A DNA stretch of 64,000 nt from Endozoicomonas euniceicola (GTDB taxonomy: Bacteria; Pseudomonadota; Gammaproteobacteria; Pseudomonadales; Endozoicomonadaceae): contig NZ_CP103300.1 of assembly GCF_025562755.1 (NCBI RefSeq), positions 4,217,001-4,281,000 of the forward strand, given 5' to 3'. Of the stretch, positions 31,336 to 41,621 are shown piece after piece. The notes under the pieces were generated by a model. It worked only from the letters and a program-made list of their open reading frames with translations. It did not search any database and was not told the origin of the DNA. Both the position numbers and the translations under genes were made by a program. Numbering within the stretch: the first letter of the stretch is position 1; every line of letters starts with the position of its first letter.

Positions 31336-32916
31336 ATGGCTAAAAAACCTGCAAAAAAAGCCTCCCCTTCATCAAAGAAAGGCTTCGAAGAAACCCTCTG
31401 GGACTCCGCCAACAAACTCCGTGGCAGCGTTGAATCCTCCGAATACAAGCACATTGTCTTAAGCCTGATCTTCCTGAAATTCATCAGTGACAAGTTTGAA
31501 GATCGCAGGGCTGTGATCGGGAACGAATACGGCGCTGACTTTGTGGATATGGTGGACTTCTACACTATGGAGAACGTCTTCTACCTGCCGGAAGAAAGTC
31601 GCTGGTCGTTTGTGCTGAAACACGCCAAGCAGAACGACATTGCGGTGAAGATTGATACCGCCCTGCACGATATTGAGAAGAACAACCCACAGCTGGCAGG
31701 CGCATTGCCGGATAACTACTTCTCCCGTCTGGGGCTGGATGGCTCCAAGCTGTCGGCGCTGATTGATACCATCAACAATATCGAGACCATGGCGAATGAA
31801 TGCCATATGACCGAAGAAGACCTGGTCGGTCGTGTCTATGAATACTTCCTCGGCAAGTTTGCTGCCAGTGAAGGCAAGGGTGGGGGCGAGTTCTATACGC
31901 CGAAGTCAGTGGTGACGCTGATTGCGGAAATGATTGAGCCGTACAAAGGCAAGATTTACGACCCCTGCTGCGGTTCCGGCGGTATGTTTGTGCAGTCCAT
32001 CAAGTTTGTGGACAGCCATAAGGGTAACCGCAAGGATATTTCCATCTACGGGCAGGAATACACCAGCACCACCTACAAGCTGGCGAAAATGAACCTGGCG
32101 ATTCGGGGCATTGCGGCGAACCTGGGCGATGTGGCGGGCGACACCTTCTTTAAAGACCAGCACCCGGATTTAAAAGCCGACTTTATTATGGCGAATCCAC
32201 CGTTTAACCAGAAGCAGTGGCGGCAGGCCAGCGAACTCAGCGACGATTCACGCTGGGACGGTTATGAAACCCCACCCACCGGCAACGCCAACTACGCCTG
32301 GATCATGCACATGATCTCCAAGCTGTCGGACAACGGCACCGCCGGTTTTGTGCTGGCGAACGGTTCCATGAGTACCATTACCAATACAGAAGGGGATATT
32401 CGTCAGAAGATTATTGAAAACGATCTGGTGGATTGCATGATCGCCCTGCCGGGACAGCTGTTCTACACCACCCAGATTCCGGTGTGCCTGTGGTTCCTGA
32501 CCAAGAACAAAAAAACAGATACCGAGCACGGTTATAAAAGCCGTGAAGAGGAAACCCTGTTTATTGATGCCCGCCAGATGGGTTCCATGGTCAGCCGCAC
32601 CAATAAAGAGCTGACCGCTGAGGATATTGCCGAAATTGCCCGTACTTATCATGCATGGCGTGGAGAGAAAGACGCTGGCGAGTATGAGGATAAAGCCGGT
32701 TTCTGCAAGGCGGCAACGCTGGAAGAGATTAAAGCCAACGACTATGTGCTGACACCGGGGCGCTATGTGGGTGCTGCCGAGATAGAAGACGATGGTATTC
32801 CCTTTGAAACAAAGATGAAGGAACTGAGCCAGACCCTTTACCAACAGATGCAGGATGCGGATAAGCTGGATGCTGTGATTCGGCAGAATCTGGAGGTGTT
32901 AGGCTATGGAGTTTAA
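31336..32916 (+). CDS. hsdM: Type I restriction-modification system, DNA methyltransferase subunit HsdM
   Basis: 526 residues from ATG 31336 (MAKKPAKKASP); a longer frame with a TTG start is less likely. N-terminal HsdM domain (LWDSANKLRGSVESSEYKH), then FYTPKSVVTLIAEM, the SAM-binding motif YDPCCGSGGMFVQS and the catalytic NPPF in FIMANPPFNQKQW (about residue 287), which marks N6-adenine methylation. It modifies the host recognition site and forms M2S1 and R2M2S1 complexes with its neighbours. It overlaps hsdS by 11 nt. Confidence 0.96.
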   Translation: MAKKPAKKASPSSKKGFEETLWDSANKLRGSVESSEYKHIVLSLIFLKFISDKFEDRRAVIGNEYGADFVDMVDFYTMENVFYLPEESRWSFVLKHAKQNDIAVKIDTALHDIEKNNPQLAGALPDNYFSRLGLDGSKLSALIDTINNIETMANECHMTEEDLVGRVYEYFLGKFAASEGKGGGEFYTPKSVVTLIAEMIEPYKGKIYDPCCGSGGMFVQSIKFVDSHKGNRKDISIYGQEYTSTTYKLAKMNLAIRGIAANLGDVAGDTFFKDQHPDLKADFIMANPPFNQKQWRQASELSDDSRWDGYETPPTGNANYAWIMHMISKLSDNGTAGFVLANGSMSTITNTEGDIRQKIIENDLVDCMIALPGQLFYTTQIPVCLWFLTKNKKTDTEHGYKSREEETLFIDARQMGSMVSRTNKELTAEDIAEIARTYHAWRGEKDAGEYEDKAGFCKAATLEEIKANDYVLTPGRYVGAAEIEDDGIPFETKMKELSQTLYQQMQDADKLDAVIRQNLEVLGYGV

Positions 32917-34222
32917 GCGTTACTCGTTTAAAGAGCTTTTATCGAATATTGTGGATAACAGGGGAAAGACATGCCCTACTCAAGAAGAAGGTATTCCTTT
33001 AATTGCTACGAACTGCATAAAAAATGACGCCCTATATGCAGTGTATGAAAAAGTAAGGTTCGTTTCACAAGAAACTTACGACACGTGGTTTCGGGGGCAT
33101 CCAGAACCGGGTGATATTATTTTTGTTTGTAAAGGCTCTCCCGGTCGGATAGCTTGGGTTCAAGACCCTGTCCCTTATTGCATAGCTCAAGATATGGTTG
33201 CAATCAGGGCCGATGAGAAAAAAATTGATCCAAAGTTTCTTTTTGCTTTATTAAGGTCACCAAAAACTCAGGCAAGCATCCTAAATATGCATGTTGGAAC
33301 AATGATCCCTCATTTTAAGAAGGGGGATTTTGCCAACCTGTATTTTGATATACCCATCGATATGGATCATCAAAAGTTTGCAGGCGAGTTGTACTACAAG
33401 CTTTGTCAAAAGATCGAGCACAACCGCCAAACTAACCAAACCCTCGAAAACATGGCGCAAGCCCTGTTTAAAAGCTGGTTTGTGGATTTTGATCCGGTGA
33501 TCGATAACGCACTGGCGGCGGGCAACGCAATACCCGAACCTCTGCAAAAGCGTGCCGAACAGCGCCAGGCTTTGCAAGCCAGTGATGATGCGCCTGCACC
33601 ACTGTCGGAAGCTATCCGCCAGCTGTTTCCCGCATCCTTTGTGTTTGATGCTGAGATGGGTTGGATTCCGGAGGGGTGGGAAATTGGCTGCTTGGAAGAC
33701 ATGTTGGTTTTGCAGCGTGGCTTTGACTTACCAAAAAGCAAAAGAACACCGGGGCAGTTCCCTCTAATTGTTGCCAGCGGACAAGATGGAACACACTCAG
33801 AGCACAAGGTAGAAGGACCAGGGGTTGTTACAGGTCGAAGCGGCAAGCTCGGTGAAGTCATGTTTGTGCATGACAACTTCTGGCCACTTAACACAACTTT
33901 ATGGATTAAAGAGTACAAAAATTCCAATCCGTATCATGCATATCACTTGCTAAAGACACTTGGGTTAGACCAATACAATTCAGGCTCGGCAGTTCCAACG
34001 CTGAATAGAAACCACATTCACAATATGAGACTGTTAGTTCCAGCTAAACCTGTAGTTAGTGAGTATCAGAAGCTTGTTGCTGGCCATTTTAAAAAAATCC
34101 GACATAACAACCATGCTTCTGAAACTTTGGCAAAACTCCGTGATACCTTACTGCCCAAGTTGATCTCAGGGCAACTCCGCATCCCCGAAGCCCAACAACA
34201 AACTGAAGCCGCTGTCGCATAA
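32906..34222 (+). CDS. hsdS: Type I restriction-modification system, specificity subunit HsdS
   Basis: 438 residues with two target-recognition domains. The first begins MEFKRYSFKELLSNIVDNRG and ends before the conserved central helix IEHNRQTNQTLENMAQALFKSWFVDFDP (about residues 170-200). The second starts near EMGWIPEGWEIGCLEDMLVL and ends before the C-terminal helix ASETLAKLRDTLLPKLISG. The TRDs define a bipartite target that cannot be read from sequence. It overlaps hsdM and lies 31 nt before hsdR. The first domain has lower GC than its surroundings, as is usual when TRDs are exchanged. Confidence 0.95.
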   Translation: MEFKRYSFKELLSNIVDNRGKTCPTQEEGIPLIATNCIKNDALYAVYEKVRFVSQETYDTWFRGHPEPGDIIFVCKGSPGRIAWVQDPVPYCIAQDMVAIRADEKKIDPKFLFALLRSPKTQASILNMHVGTMIPHFKKGDFANLYFDIPIDMDHQKFAGELYYKLCQKIEHNRQTNQTLENMAQALFKSWFVDFDPVIDNALAAGNAIPEPLQKRAEQRQALQASDDAPAPLSEAIRQLFPASFVFDAEMGWIPEGWEIGCLEDMLVLQRGFDLPKSKRTPGQFPLIVASGQDGTHSEHKVEGPGVVTGRSGKLGEVMFVHDNFWPLNTTLWIKEYKNSNPYHAYHLLKTLGLDQYNSGSAVPTLNRNHIHNMRLLVPAKPVVSEYQKLVAGHFKKIRHNNHASETLAKLRDTLLPKLISGQLRIPEAQQQTEAAVA

Positions 34223-34253
34223 GGAGCCCGCTCGTTAGGAGCAAGGAAGAGGA

Positions 34254-37200
34254 ATGAAAAAGTTTGATGAAGCCCAGCTGGAAGCTGCCATTATCCAGCT
34301 GTTGGAGCAACAGGGTTACCCTTATGTGTCAGGTGTGGCACTGACGGAACAGACGAATCGGGCTCAGGAAGCGGTGTTGATTGAGAATGACCTGCGGGCG
34401 TTTCTGGGTGAGCAGTACAAAGCTGATGGTATTACTGAGGCTGAAATTGATACGGTGATCCGTCAGCTGGAGATGCTGCCTGCCAGTGATCTGTACGACA
34501 GCAATAAGCAGTTTTGTGAATGGCTGTCGGATGGTTTTCTGTTAAAGCGGGAAGACCCCAAGCAGAAAGACCTGTATATCCAGCTTCTCGACTTTTCCAC
34601 CTCTGACCAAAACATCTACAAACTGGTAAACCAGCTGAAGATTGAAGGCCGGGAAACCCACCGGATTCCCGATGCCATTTTATACGTCAACGGTCTGCCT
34701 CTGGTGGTGTTCGAGTTCAAGAGTGCCATTAAGGAAGATGAAGCCAATATTCACCATGCTTATGTGCAGCTCACCACCCGCTATCGCCGGGATATTCCCC
34801 AGCTGTTTGTTTACAACGCCCTGTGCGTGATCAGCGATGGCGTGAATAACAAAATGGGCAGCCTGTTTGCAGACTATGAGTTCTTCTATGCCTGGCGCAA
34901 GGTGACCGGGGATGAGTCTATAGAAAAGGATGGCATTGATTCGCTGTATACAATGTTGAACGGTCTGTTCGACAAGCAGCGGTTGCGGCAGGTGATGCGA
35001 CACTTTATTTATTTCCCTGACAAAGCCACTTCTCATGGAGGGCGGGAGGTAAAAATTGTCTGCCGTTACCCGCAGTTTTATGCGGTGAACAAGCTGTACG
35101 ACCATATTCTTTTACACAAAAAGCCGGAAGGCGATGGTAAGGGCGGCACCTATTTTGGTGCCACCGGCTGCGGCAAGAGTTTTACCATGCAGTTCCTTGC
35201 CCGTCGGCTGATGAAAAGCCTCGCCCTTGAAAGCCCGACCATTGTGTTGATTACCGACCGTACCGATCTGGATGACCAGCTGTCGAAACAGATGACCAAT
35301 GCCAAAACCTATATGGGCGACGAAACCATTGTCTCGGTGGAAAGCCGGGAGCAGTTGCGGACACTGTTGAAAGGTCGTAACAGTGGCGGGGTGTTCCTCA
35401 CCACCATTCACAAGTTTACGGAAGATACCGAGCTGCTGACGGAACGGGATAATGTGATCTGCATTTCCGATGAAGCCCACCGCAGCCAGGTTAACCTTGA
35501 CCAGAAGGTGTCCATTACCGAAGACGGCGTGAAAAAGTCTTATGGCTTTGCTTACCATCTGCATCAGTCGCTGCCGAACGCCACTTATGTAGGCTTCACC
35601 GGCACGCCCATTGATGCGACGCTGGACGTGTTCGGTGAGGTAGTAGACAGCTACACCATGAGCGAGTCGGTGAAGGATGAGATTACCGTTCGTATTGTCT
35701 ATGAAGGCCGTGCCGCTAAGGTGATTCTCGATAACCGCAAGCTGGAGGAGATAGAGAAATATTATCAGGACTGCGCCGAAGCAGGTGCCAGCGAATACCA
35801 GATTGAACAGAGCAAGAAGGCGGTAGCCAGTATGGGCTCAATTCTGGGTGATCCTGACCGGATTCGGGCATTGGCAAGGGATTTTGTCGCCCATTACGAG
35901 AACCGGCTTTCCGAGGGTTCCACGGTGAAGGGCAAGGCGATGTTTGTGTCCAGCGAACGCAAGGTAGCCTGGGCGTTTTATAAGGAGCTTCGCACGCTGC
36001 GCCCTCAATGGTTTGAGGTGCTGGAATGCGAAGAAGGTGTTGAGCTTTCAGAGAAAGAACGGAAAAAGATTAAGCCCATGGAACGGGTGAAGATGGTGAT
36101 GACCCGTGGCAAGGACGACGAGAAGGAACTGTATGATCTGCTGGGCAATAAGGAATATCGCAAGGAGCTGGATCGCCAGTTTAAAAACGAGAAGTCCAAC
36201 TTCAAAATCGCCATTGTGGTGGATATGTGGCTGACCGGCTTTGACGTGCCGTTCCTCGATACGATTTATATTGATAAGCCGATCCAGAAACATAACCTGA
36301 TCCAGACCATTTCCCGGGTGAACCGCAAGTTCTCCGGCAAGGACAAGGGACTGGTGGTGGATTACATCGGCATCAAGAGCCAGATGAATCAGGCGCTGGC
36401 ACAGTTCTCGAAAGCGGATGAGGCGAATTTTGAGGATATTCAGCAGTCGGTGATTGTGGTGAAAGACCATCTCGACCTGTTGCGGCAGATGTTTCATAAG
36501 TTCGATGCGTCGTCTTATTTCTCTGGACACCCCGTAGAGCAGTTAAGCTGTCTGAACAATGCCGCCGAGTTTGTGCTGAAGTTTGGCACGTTGGAAAAAC
36601 GCTTTATGGCACTGGTGAAGCGTCTGAAAGCAGCTTATGACGTGTGTTGTGGCAGTGAGCTGTTAACCGGGGATGAACGAGACCGGATTCATTTTTATCT
36701 GGCGGTGCGTTCCATTGTCTTTAAGCTGACTAGGGGCGAAGCACCGGATACGGCCCAGATGAACGCCAGGGTTCGGGATCTGATTGCCCAGGCGATTCAG
36801 AGCGATGGTGTGGAGGAAATCTTCCGTCTTGGAGAGGATGGAGCAGCAGAAATTGATATTTTCGATGAGGACTATCTTGCCAAGATCGACAAGATCAAGC
36901 TGCCTCACACCAAAATCCAGCTGTTGCAGAAGATGCTGGCCAAGGCCATTGAAGGCTTTAAGGAAACCAACCGGGCGAAAGGCATTGAGTTTACCCAGAA
37001 GTTTCAGTCGCTGGTGAATCGCTACAACGAGCGCAAGGAAGAAGATGTTTTGGTGAGCGAGGTGCTGGAAGAGTTCTCGGATGAAATCATCAACCTGATG
37101 GCAGACCTTAAACGGGAAATGTCGTCTTTTGACGGCATGGGTATCAGCTATGAAGAGAAAGCCTTCTACGACATTCTGATGTCGCTGGCGGTGAAGTATG

Positions 37201-37430
37201 ACTTCTCTTATCCCGAAGATAAGCTGGTTGAACTGTCGCAGGCTGTGAAGGAAGTGGTAGACGACAAAGCCCGTTTTCCGGACTGGAATAACCGGGATGA
37301 TATCAAGGCTTCGCTGAAGGTGGATTTGATCCTGCTGCTGGCGAAATTCGGGTATCCGCCGGTAAGTCGGGATGAGGTGTATAAGGAGATATTTGAGCAG
37401 GCGGAGAATTTTAAGAAGAATCGGTTGTGA
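34254..37430 (+). CDS. hsdR: Type I restriction enzyme, motor/endonuclease subunit HsdR
   Basis: 1058 residues. The nuclease motif of the PD-(D/E)xK type is IPDAILYVNGLPLVVFEFKSA (about residues 140-158). The SF2 translocase follows: Walker A in FGATGCGKSFTMQ (about 300), DEAH box ISDEAHRSQ (about 406), TGTPID, and the late motif TISRVNRKF. The C-terminus is helical. It cleaves DNA lacking the host methylation after ATP-driven translocation. All catalytic motifs are intact, so hsdMSR looks functional. Confidence 0.97.
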   Translation: MKKFDEAQLEAAIIQLLEQQGYPYVSGVALTEQTNRAQEAVLIENDLRAFLGEQYKADGITEAEIDTVIRQLEMLPASDLYDSNKQFCEWLSDGFLLKREDPKQKDLYIQLLDFSTSDQNIYKLVNQLKIEGRETHRIPDAILYVNGLPLVVFEFKSAIKEDEANIHHAYVQLTTRYRRDIPQLFVYNALCVISDGVNNKMGSLFADYEFFYAWRKVTGDESIEKDGIDSLYTMLNGLFDKQRLRQVMRHFIYFPDKATSHGGREVKIVCRYPQFYAVNKLYDHILLHKKPEGDGKGGTYFGATGCGKSFTMQFLARRLMKSLALESPTIVLITDRTDLDDQLSKQMTNAKTYMGDETIVSVESREQLRTLLKGRNSGGVFLTTIHKFTEDTELLTERDNVICISDEAHRSQVNLDQKVSITEDGVKKSYGFAYHLHQSLPNATYVGFTGTPIDATLDVFGEVVDSYTMSESVKDEITVRIVYEGRAAKVILDNRKLEEIEKYYQDCAEAGASEYQIEQSKKAVASMGSILGDPDRIRALARDFVAHYENRLSEGSTVKGKAMFVSSERKVAWAFYKELRTLRPQWFEVLECEEGVELSEKERKKIKPMERVKMVMTRGKDDEKELYDLLGNKEYRKELDRQFKNEKSNFKIAIVVDMWLTGFDVPFLDTIYIDKPIQKHNLIQTISRVNRKFSGKDKGLVVDYIGIKSQMNQALAQFSKADEANFEDIQQSVIVVKDHLDLLRQMFHKFDASSYFSGHPVEQLSCLNNAAEFVLKFGTLEKRFMALVKRLKAAYDVCCGSELLTGDERDRIHFYLAVRSIVFKLTRGEAPDTAQMNARVRDLIAQAIQSDGVEEIFRLGEDGAAEIDIFDEDYLAKIDKIKLPHTKIQLLQKMLAKAIEGFKETNRAKGIEFTQKFQSLVNRYNERKEEDVLVSEVLEEFSDEIINLMADLKREMSSFDGMGISYEEKAFYDILMSLAVKYDFSYPEDKLVELSQAVKEVVDDKARFPDWNNRDDIKASLKVDLILLLAKFGYPPVSRDEVYKEIFEQAENFKKNRL

Positions 37431-37441
37431 GTGTTTCAAGC

Positions 37442-37477
37442 GGCTCAGAAGGCTTTTCAGTGTAACTATTCTGAGCC
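37442..37477 (+). terminator. Possible hairpin between hsdR and mcrB
   Basis: GGCTCAGAA and TTCTGAGCC are perfectly complementary over 9 bp with an 18-nt loop, 12 nt after hsdR stops. There is no strong T run; it may attenuate or process the message. Confidence 0.4.
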
Positions 37478-37506
37478 CATTAATTTTCCCCGGATGGAGT
37501 AGATAG

Positions 37507-40125
37507 ATGGGAGAGTATCAATGGGTTCCTGTATTTAAGGAAATAACCGGTAAACTAAGAGGCTATCGTGAAAACCAGACCCAGCTTGTAGAGTGGTTAC
37601 GGGAAGCAGGTGTTTCAGCTGCTCTCAATGATCAGAATGAAAAGGGCGAGCAGTTTCCTTTGCAGGTCATAGACCCCTTTACCTTCTTTGCCATGTTTAT
37701 GAAATATGGACAGGGCAAACGACAACAAGTACTTAGTAAAATATTGTCGCTTATGGGTATTCTTTCAGACTCACCTTCCGATTACTCTGGGGTTCCATCA
37801 ATAAATGCCCAGAACGTCTGGCTATTTCCTTATAGCTTCAAGCGTAAGGATAGCGATATACCAGCATTGTGGGATCTGTTTGAAGCTGCGGCTGAAGACA
37901 GAATTACGGATGCCATATTTGATAGAGTGCTTTCAATAAAGGGGGTCGGCTTTGCAAAACTGACTCAATGTTTGTTTTACTGCTTTCCTGAACAGTTTTT
38001 GCCAATCAATGCTCAAACCAAACCATGGCTCTCTGCACAAGATTACAGCAACCCTTCGGTATGGGAGGATTACAGAAGATTATTGGGGAATATAAAAACT
38101 GACCATGAGGAACATTTTTATGTTCTTTCATATCAGGCTTGGGTAGAAAATCAGGGAACCCCTTTTACATCGCAGGTAGCCATCGAATACTTAGATGAAC
38201 GTTTTCCGAATACCCGTCGTTCCACCAAGCATATTGTTGCCTTTTCGACAACTGATGGGCGAGAGTTAGCTTTCGACCCTAAAACGAAATCTGTAAATAT
38301 CTTTGTCGATAGCCTGCCAGACCCAGAATACGGTTTCTTCCTTAAGCAGTCTTACGCAGCAGGCAAATCTCGTAATCATCATTTAAAACAACACGCAAAA
38401 AGCTTAATGGTAGGCAACCCTGTTTATGTGCTGACTATCCGTTCACAGGAAGAGTTGGATGCCCTTTGTAACTGGTACGAGCTAAACAAAGCCACGGAAC
38501 AACTAGACTTACCTCCAGCCGATCTCAACTGCCAAACGAATGATATGATAATTACCACTCCCCTAAATCAAATCCTCTTCGGACCTCCCGGAACCGGCAA
38601 AACCCATCACACTGCTATCAAGGCTATCGAAATTCTTGACCCTCATCACGAAGCTCTTGTAAACGAAGACTATGCAGGCATCCGTAGCAGGTATGACGAG
38701 CTGCTTAACGAGGGACGCATCAGTTTTGTCACCTTCCATCAGAGCTTCAGTTATGAAGACTTTATTGAAGGGATAAAAGCAGAAACCAAAGATGGCTCTG
38801 TTGAGTACAGCATTGAAGACGGTATATTCAAGAGAATATGCGCCCTGGCGACCTCAAAAGCCACAACCTCAGATGGTGACATTGACAATATAGACAGTCG
38901 TCGTATATGGAAAATCTCTCTTGGTAATACTCTGGAAGGGGATGAAAATATTTATGAGGATTGCATTGAAAACGGTTATTCACTTCTAGGCTGGGGCGAT
39001 GACATTGATTTCAGTGACTGTGCCACGAGAGATAGAGTTCGCCAGAAGCTGCTTGAATCGGGATGGAATGAAGATGAAGTCAATTTTCCATCTTCGGCTA
39101 TCAACACCTTTAAGAATGTGATTCAATCGGGCGATCTCATTATCGTCTCTGATGGTAACCAGAAATTCCGTGCCATTGGTGAGATAACTGGCGATTATCG
39201 TTTTCTGGAGGACGACTCTGAAATTCCCTACAGACAGTGTCGTGATACTCAGTGGCTGAGAGTATATACCCCTTCGCGCCCAAGCGATGAGTTGTTTAAA
39301 AAAGCACTGTCTCAAATGTCCCTGTATGAGTTGAAATCCAGCACCATTAAACGGGACGTACTGAAGCAACTGCTGACGAAAACAATAGAAATCGAAGCAT
39401 CGAAACCTTATGTCCTGGTGATTGATGAAATCAACCGGGGCAATATCTCTCGCGTATTTGGTGAACTGATTACTTTGCTTGAACCAACAAAACGAGCAGG
39501 CGCTGAAGAAGCTCTATCGACCACGTTACCCTATTCCAAAGAAGCGTTCAGTGTCCCTGATAACCTGTATGTTATCGGCACTATGAACACGGCAGACAGA
39601 TCACTGGCACAGCTGGATATTGCTTTGCGACGCCGGTTTGAGTTTGTAGAAATGATGCCTGAGCCCTCTCTTCTTGGCGGTATAGAAGTTGAAGGAATAT
39701 CAATCAAATTGTTGCTGAGTGCAATAAATGAGCGCATTGAAGCGTTGCTGGATCGTGATCACACTCTGGGGCATAGCTACTTTCTGCCGCTGAAAGAGAG
39801 CGGTGCCAATACACTGGAAAACCTGGCTCGTATCTTTGAAAAGCAAATTCTGCCATTACTGCAAGAATACTTCTTTGAAGACTGGGAGCGTATTCACTGG
39901 GTATTGAATGACCATCAGAAGCCTGAGCAATATCAGTTCATCTGGCAGCAAGGTCATACAAAAATGACCGAGTTGTTTGGTGACAAGGTGGGCAAACAGA
40001 TCAGTGATCGCCGCTGGGGGATTAACCTGAAGGCTTTCTCGCTGGCTGAGAGTTATCGGCAAACCATCCGGAAACGGGCCACAAAAGATTTAACCACTGA
40101 GAAGGAAGAAAAGGAACATAACTGA
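37507..40125 (+). CDS. mcrB: McrB-like AAA+ GTPase subunit with an EVE-like insertion
   Basis: 872 residues. Residues 1-340 form an N-terminal region (DPFTFFAMFMKYGQGKRQQ and SIKGVGFAKLTQCLFYCFP), probably the DNA-reading part. Walker A is LFGPPGTGKTHHT (about 357), then FVTFHQSFSYEDFIEG; Walker B is VLVIDEINRGNISRVFGEL (about 636); the McrB-specific sensor is GTMNTADRSLAQLDIALRRRF. Between Walker A and B an extra segment (about 462-588; KISLGNTLEGDENIYEDCI, then SGDLIIVSDGNQKFRAIGE) resembles an EVE/PUA-like fold. McrB with McrC cuts foreign DNA carrying modified cytosine. The TGATG junction couples it to mcrC. Confidence 0.88.
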   Translation: MGEYQWVPVFKEITGKLRGYRENQTQLVEWLREAGVSAALNDQNEKGEQFPLQVIDPFTFFAMFMKYGQGKRQQVLSKILSLMGILSDSPSDYSGVPSINAQNVWLFPYSFKRKDSDIPALWDLFEAAAEDRITDAIFDRVLSIKGVGFAKLTQCLFYCFPEQFLPINAQTKPWLSAQDYSNPSVWEDYRRLLGNIKTDHEEHFYVLSYQAWVENQGTPFTSQVAIEYLDERFPNTRRSTKHIVAFSTTDGRELAFDPKTKSVNIFVDSLPDPEYGFFLKQSYAAGKSRNHHLKQHAKSLMVGNPVYVLTIRSQEELDALCNWYELNKATEQLDLPPADLNCQTNDMIITTPLNQILFGPPGTGKTHHTAIKAIEILDPHHEALVNEDYAGIRSRYDELLNEGRISFVTFHQSFSYEDFIEGIKAETKDGSVEYSIEDGIFKRICALATSKATTSDGDIDNIDSRRIWKISLGNTLEGDENIYEDCIENGYSLLGWGDDIDFSDCATRDRVRQKLLESGWNEDEVNFPSSAINTFKNVIQSGDLIIVSDGNQKFRAIGEITGDYRFLEDDSEIPYRQCRDTQWLRVYTPSRPSDELFKKALSQMSLYELKSSTIKRDVLKQLLTKTIEIEASKPYVLVIDEINRGNISRVFGELITLLEPTKRAGAEEALSTTLPYSKEAFSVPDNLYVIGTMNTADRSLAQLDIALRRRFEFVEMMPEPSLLGGIEVEGISIKLLLSAINERIEALLDRDHTLGHSYFLPLKESGANTLENLARIFEKQILPLLQEYFFEDWERIHWVLNDHQKPEQYQFIWQQGHTKMTELFGDKVGKQISDRRWGINLKAFSLAESYRQTIRKRATKDLTTEKEEKEHN

Positions 40126-41486
40126 TGCCACTCTCTGTTGTTGTCAGGGAGTATGCAGAGTTAACGACAGCACCGGTTGAGAGCTCTCTCAGCCGGGCTC
40201 ATATTCCCCAAAGTTGTTTTGACTGGCTATTGGAGCATCAGGACAAATTTAAACGATCCGGCAAAGCTCTGATCAGGATGGTGGGGTCGAAAACCCTGAA
40301 GCTCGATAGCTTTGTTGGATTCCTGCAAAGTCCTTGTGGAACCTCCATTGAGATATTGCCTAAACATTTCCAAAGCACGCCCGGGCAGGATGAACTGGAG
40401 CAAAGTCGTGAGACTCTTCTCCGCATGATTTCAGTGAGTTTGAATCTGCCAAAGATCGAGGTGGGAGCCGCAGAGATAAACCTGTTACGTTATCCATTAC
40501 CCGAGTGGTTATATACACGGTTTTTAATGGAGCTGGATAAGCTATACAAGCGAGGGATACGGTATAGCTACAAGGAGATAGAAGAAGAAAGTAAATTCCT
40601 TCGTGGAAGGCTTAACACAGGAGCACAGCTTAGACAGCCCCCAGGGCGAGATCATTTATTCCAGATCCGGCATGAAATATTTACCTCTGACCGACCTGAA
40701 AACAGGCTGATAAAACTGGCACTAGAGCTGGCTCGCAAGCAGGTCAATGAGTCTGCAAACTGGCGCCTCGCCAATGAGTTAAGTCACCTGCTGAGTCCCA
40801 TTCCTGCAAGCAGGGACACCACGTCAGATTTTAAAGCGTGGGGGGATAACCGGCTAATGGTCAGTTATCAGGCAATTCGCCCTTGGTGTGAGCTTATCAT
40901 TCAGAAAATGAATCCTACTTCGCAGAAAGGGATCAGAGAGGGAATCTCGCTACTGTTTGAGATGGAAAAGCTGTTTGAAAACTATGTCGGACACTGCCTT
41001 AAAGATAAGCTGATCTCCCCCTGGGTGTTGAAAACGCAGGCTTCAAGTAGATATCTGTGCAAACACCAGCCTCGGGGCGGGACTGAAAAGAAAATGTTCC
41101 AACTGAAACCTGACTTCATACTGAAGGATGGTAAAAAAAAGCAGGTGCTTGATACCAAGTGGAAGGTTATTAATGAGAGCGACGCTGATAACAAGTACCA
41201 GCTCAAAGAAGCTGATTTCTACCAGATGTATGTGTATGGACAGAAGTACATGAATGGGAGTGGAGATATGTTTCTGATATATCCAGCTACCGAGGTTTTC
41301 AGAGATCCGTTGCCTGTATTTGAGTTAAGTGCTGAGCTGCGACTGTGGGTTGTACCGTTTGACATTGATCGGGGGGAGCTTTCTTTGGGGGGTAATGAAG
41401 GTGAGATATTCAATGATATCCTTGCAGGGCTGCACGTTACCCTGCCTGCCGCCTCATCGGAGCAGTTCGCTTCAGAAGCCTTCTGA
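40125..41486 (+). CDS. mcrC: McrC-like endonuclease subunit
   Basis: 453 residues. The N-terminal DUF-like part (SFVGFLQSPCGTSIEILPK) and middle (KRGIRYSYKEIEEESKFLR, RGRLNTGAQLRQ) match the McrC family. The nuclease core has FQLKPDFILKDGKKKQVLD, DTKWKVI and YQMYVYGQKYMNG, the PD-(D/E)xK signature with catalytic D..DxK. The start codon overlaps the mcrB stop (TGATG). It is followed by hairpins at 41512-41548. Confidence 0.9.
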   Translation: MPLSVVVREYAELTTAPVESSLSRAHIPQSCFDWLLEHQDKFKRSGKALIRMVGSKTLKLDSFVGFLQSPCGTSIEILPKHFQSTPGQDELEQSRETLLRMISVSLNLPKIEVGAAEINLLRYPLPEWLYTRFLMELDKLYKRGIRYSYKEIEEESKFLRGRLNTGAQLRQPPGRDHLFQIRHEIFTSDRPENRLIKLALELARKQVNESANWRLANELSHLLSPIPASRDTTSDFKAWGDNRLMVSYQAIRPWCELIIQKMNPTSQKGIREGISLLFEMEKLFENYVGHCLKDKLISPWVLKTQASSRYLCKHQPRGGTEKKMFQLKPDFILKDGKKKQVLDTKWKVINESDADNKYQLKEADFYQMYVYGQKYMNGSGDMFLIYPATEVFRDPLPVFELSAELRLWVVPFDIDRGELSLGGNEGEIFNDILAGLHVTLPAASSEQFASEAF

Positions 41487-41511
41487 TTTTTCGTAGCGAA
41501 GGAATAGAACC

Positions 41512-41548
41512 AAAGCCTCTCTTCCGGGAGGCTATATAAAAGGCTTTA
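41512..41548 (+). terminator. Nested hairpins after mcrC
   Basis: AAAGCC ... GGCTTT encloses AGCCTC ... GAGGCT, followed by TTATTGTT. Placed 26 nt after mcrC, between it and the convergent XRE gene; likely the end of the restriction operon. Confidence 0.5.
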
Positions 41549-41621
41549 TTGTTGATTTTCGGAAGAGATACAGCCGCTGGCAACAATCCGATATTGCGGC
41601 TGAACCTTGTCGAATATGGCT

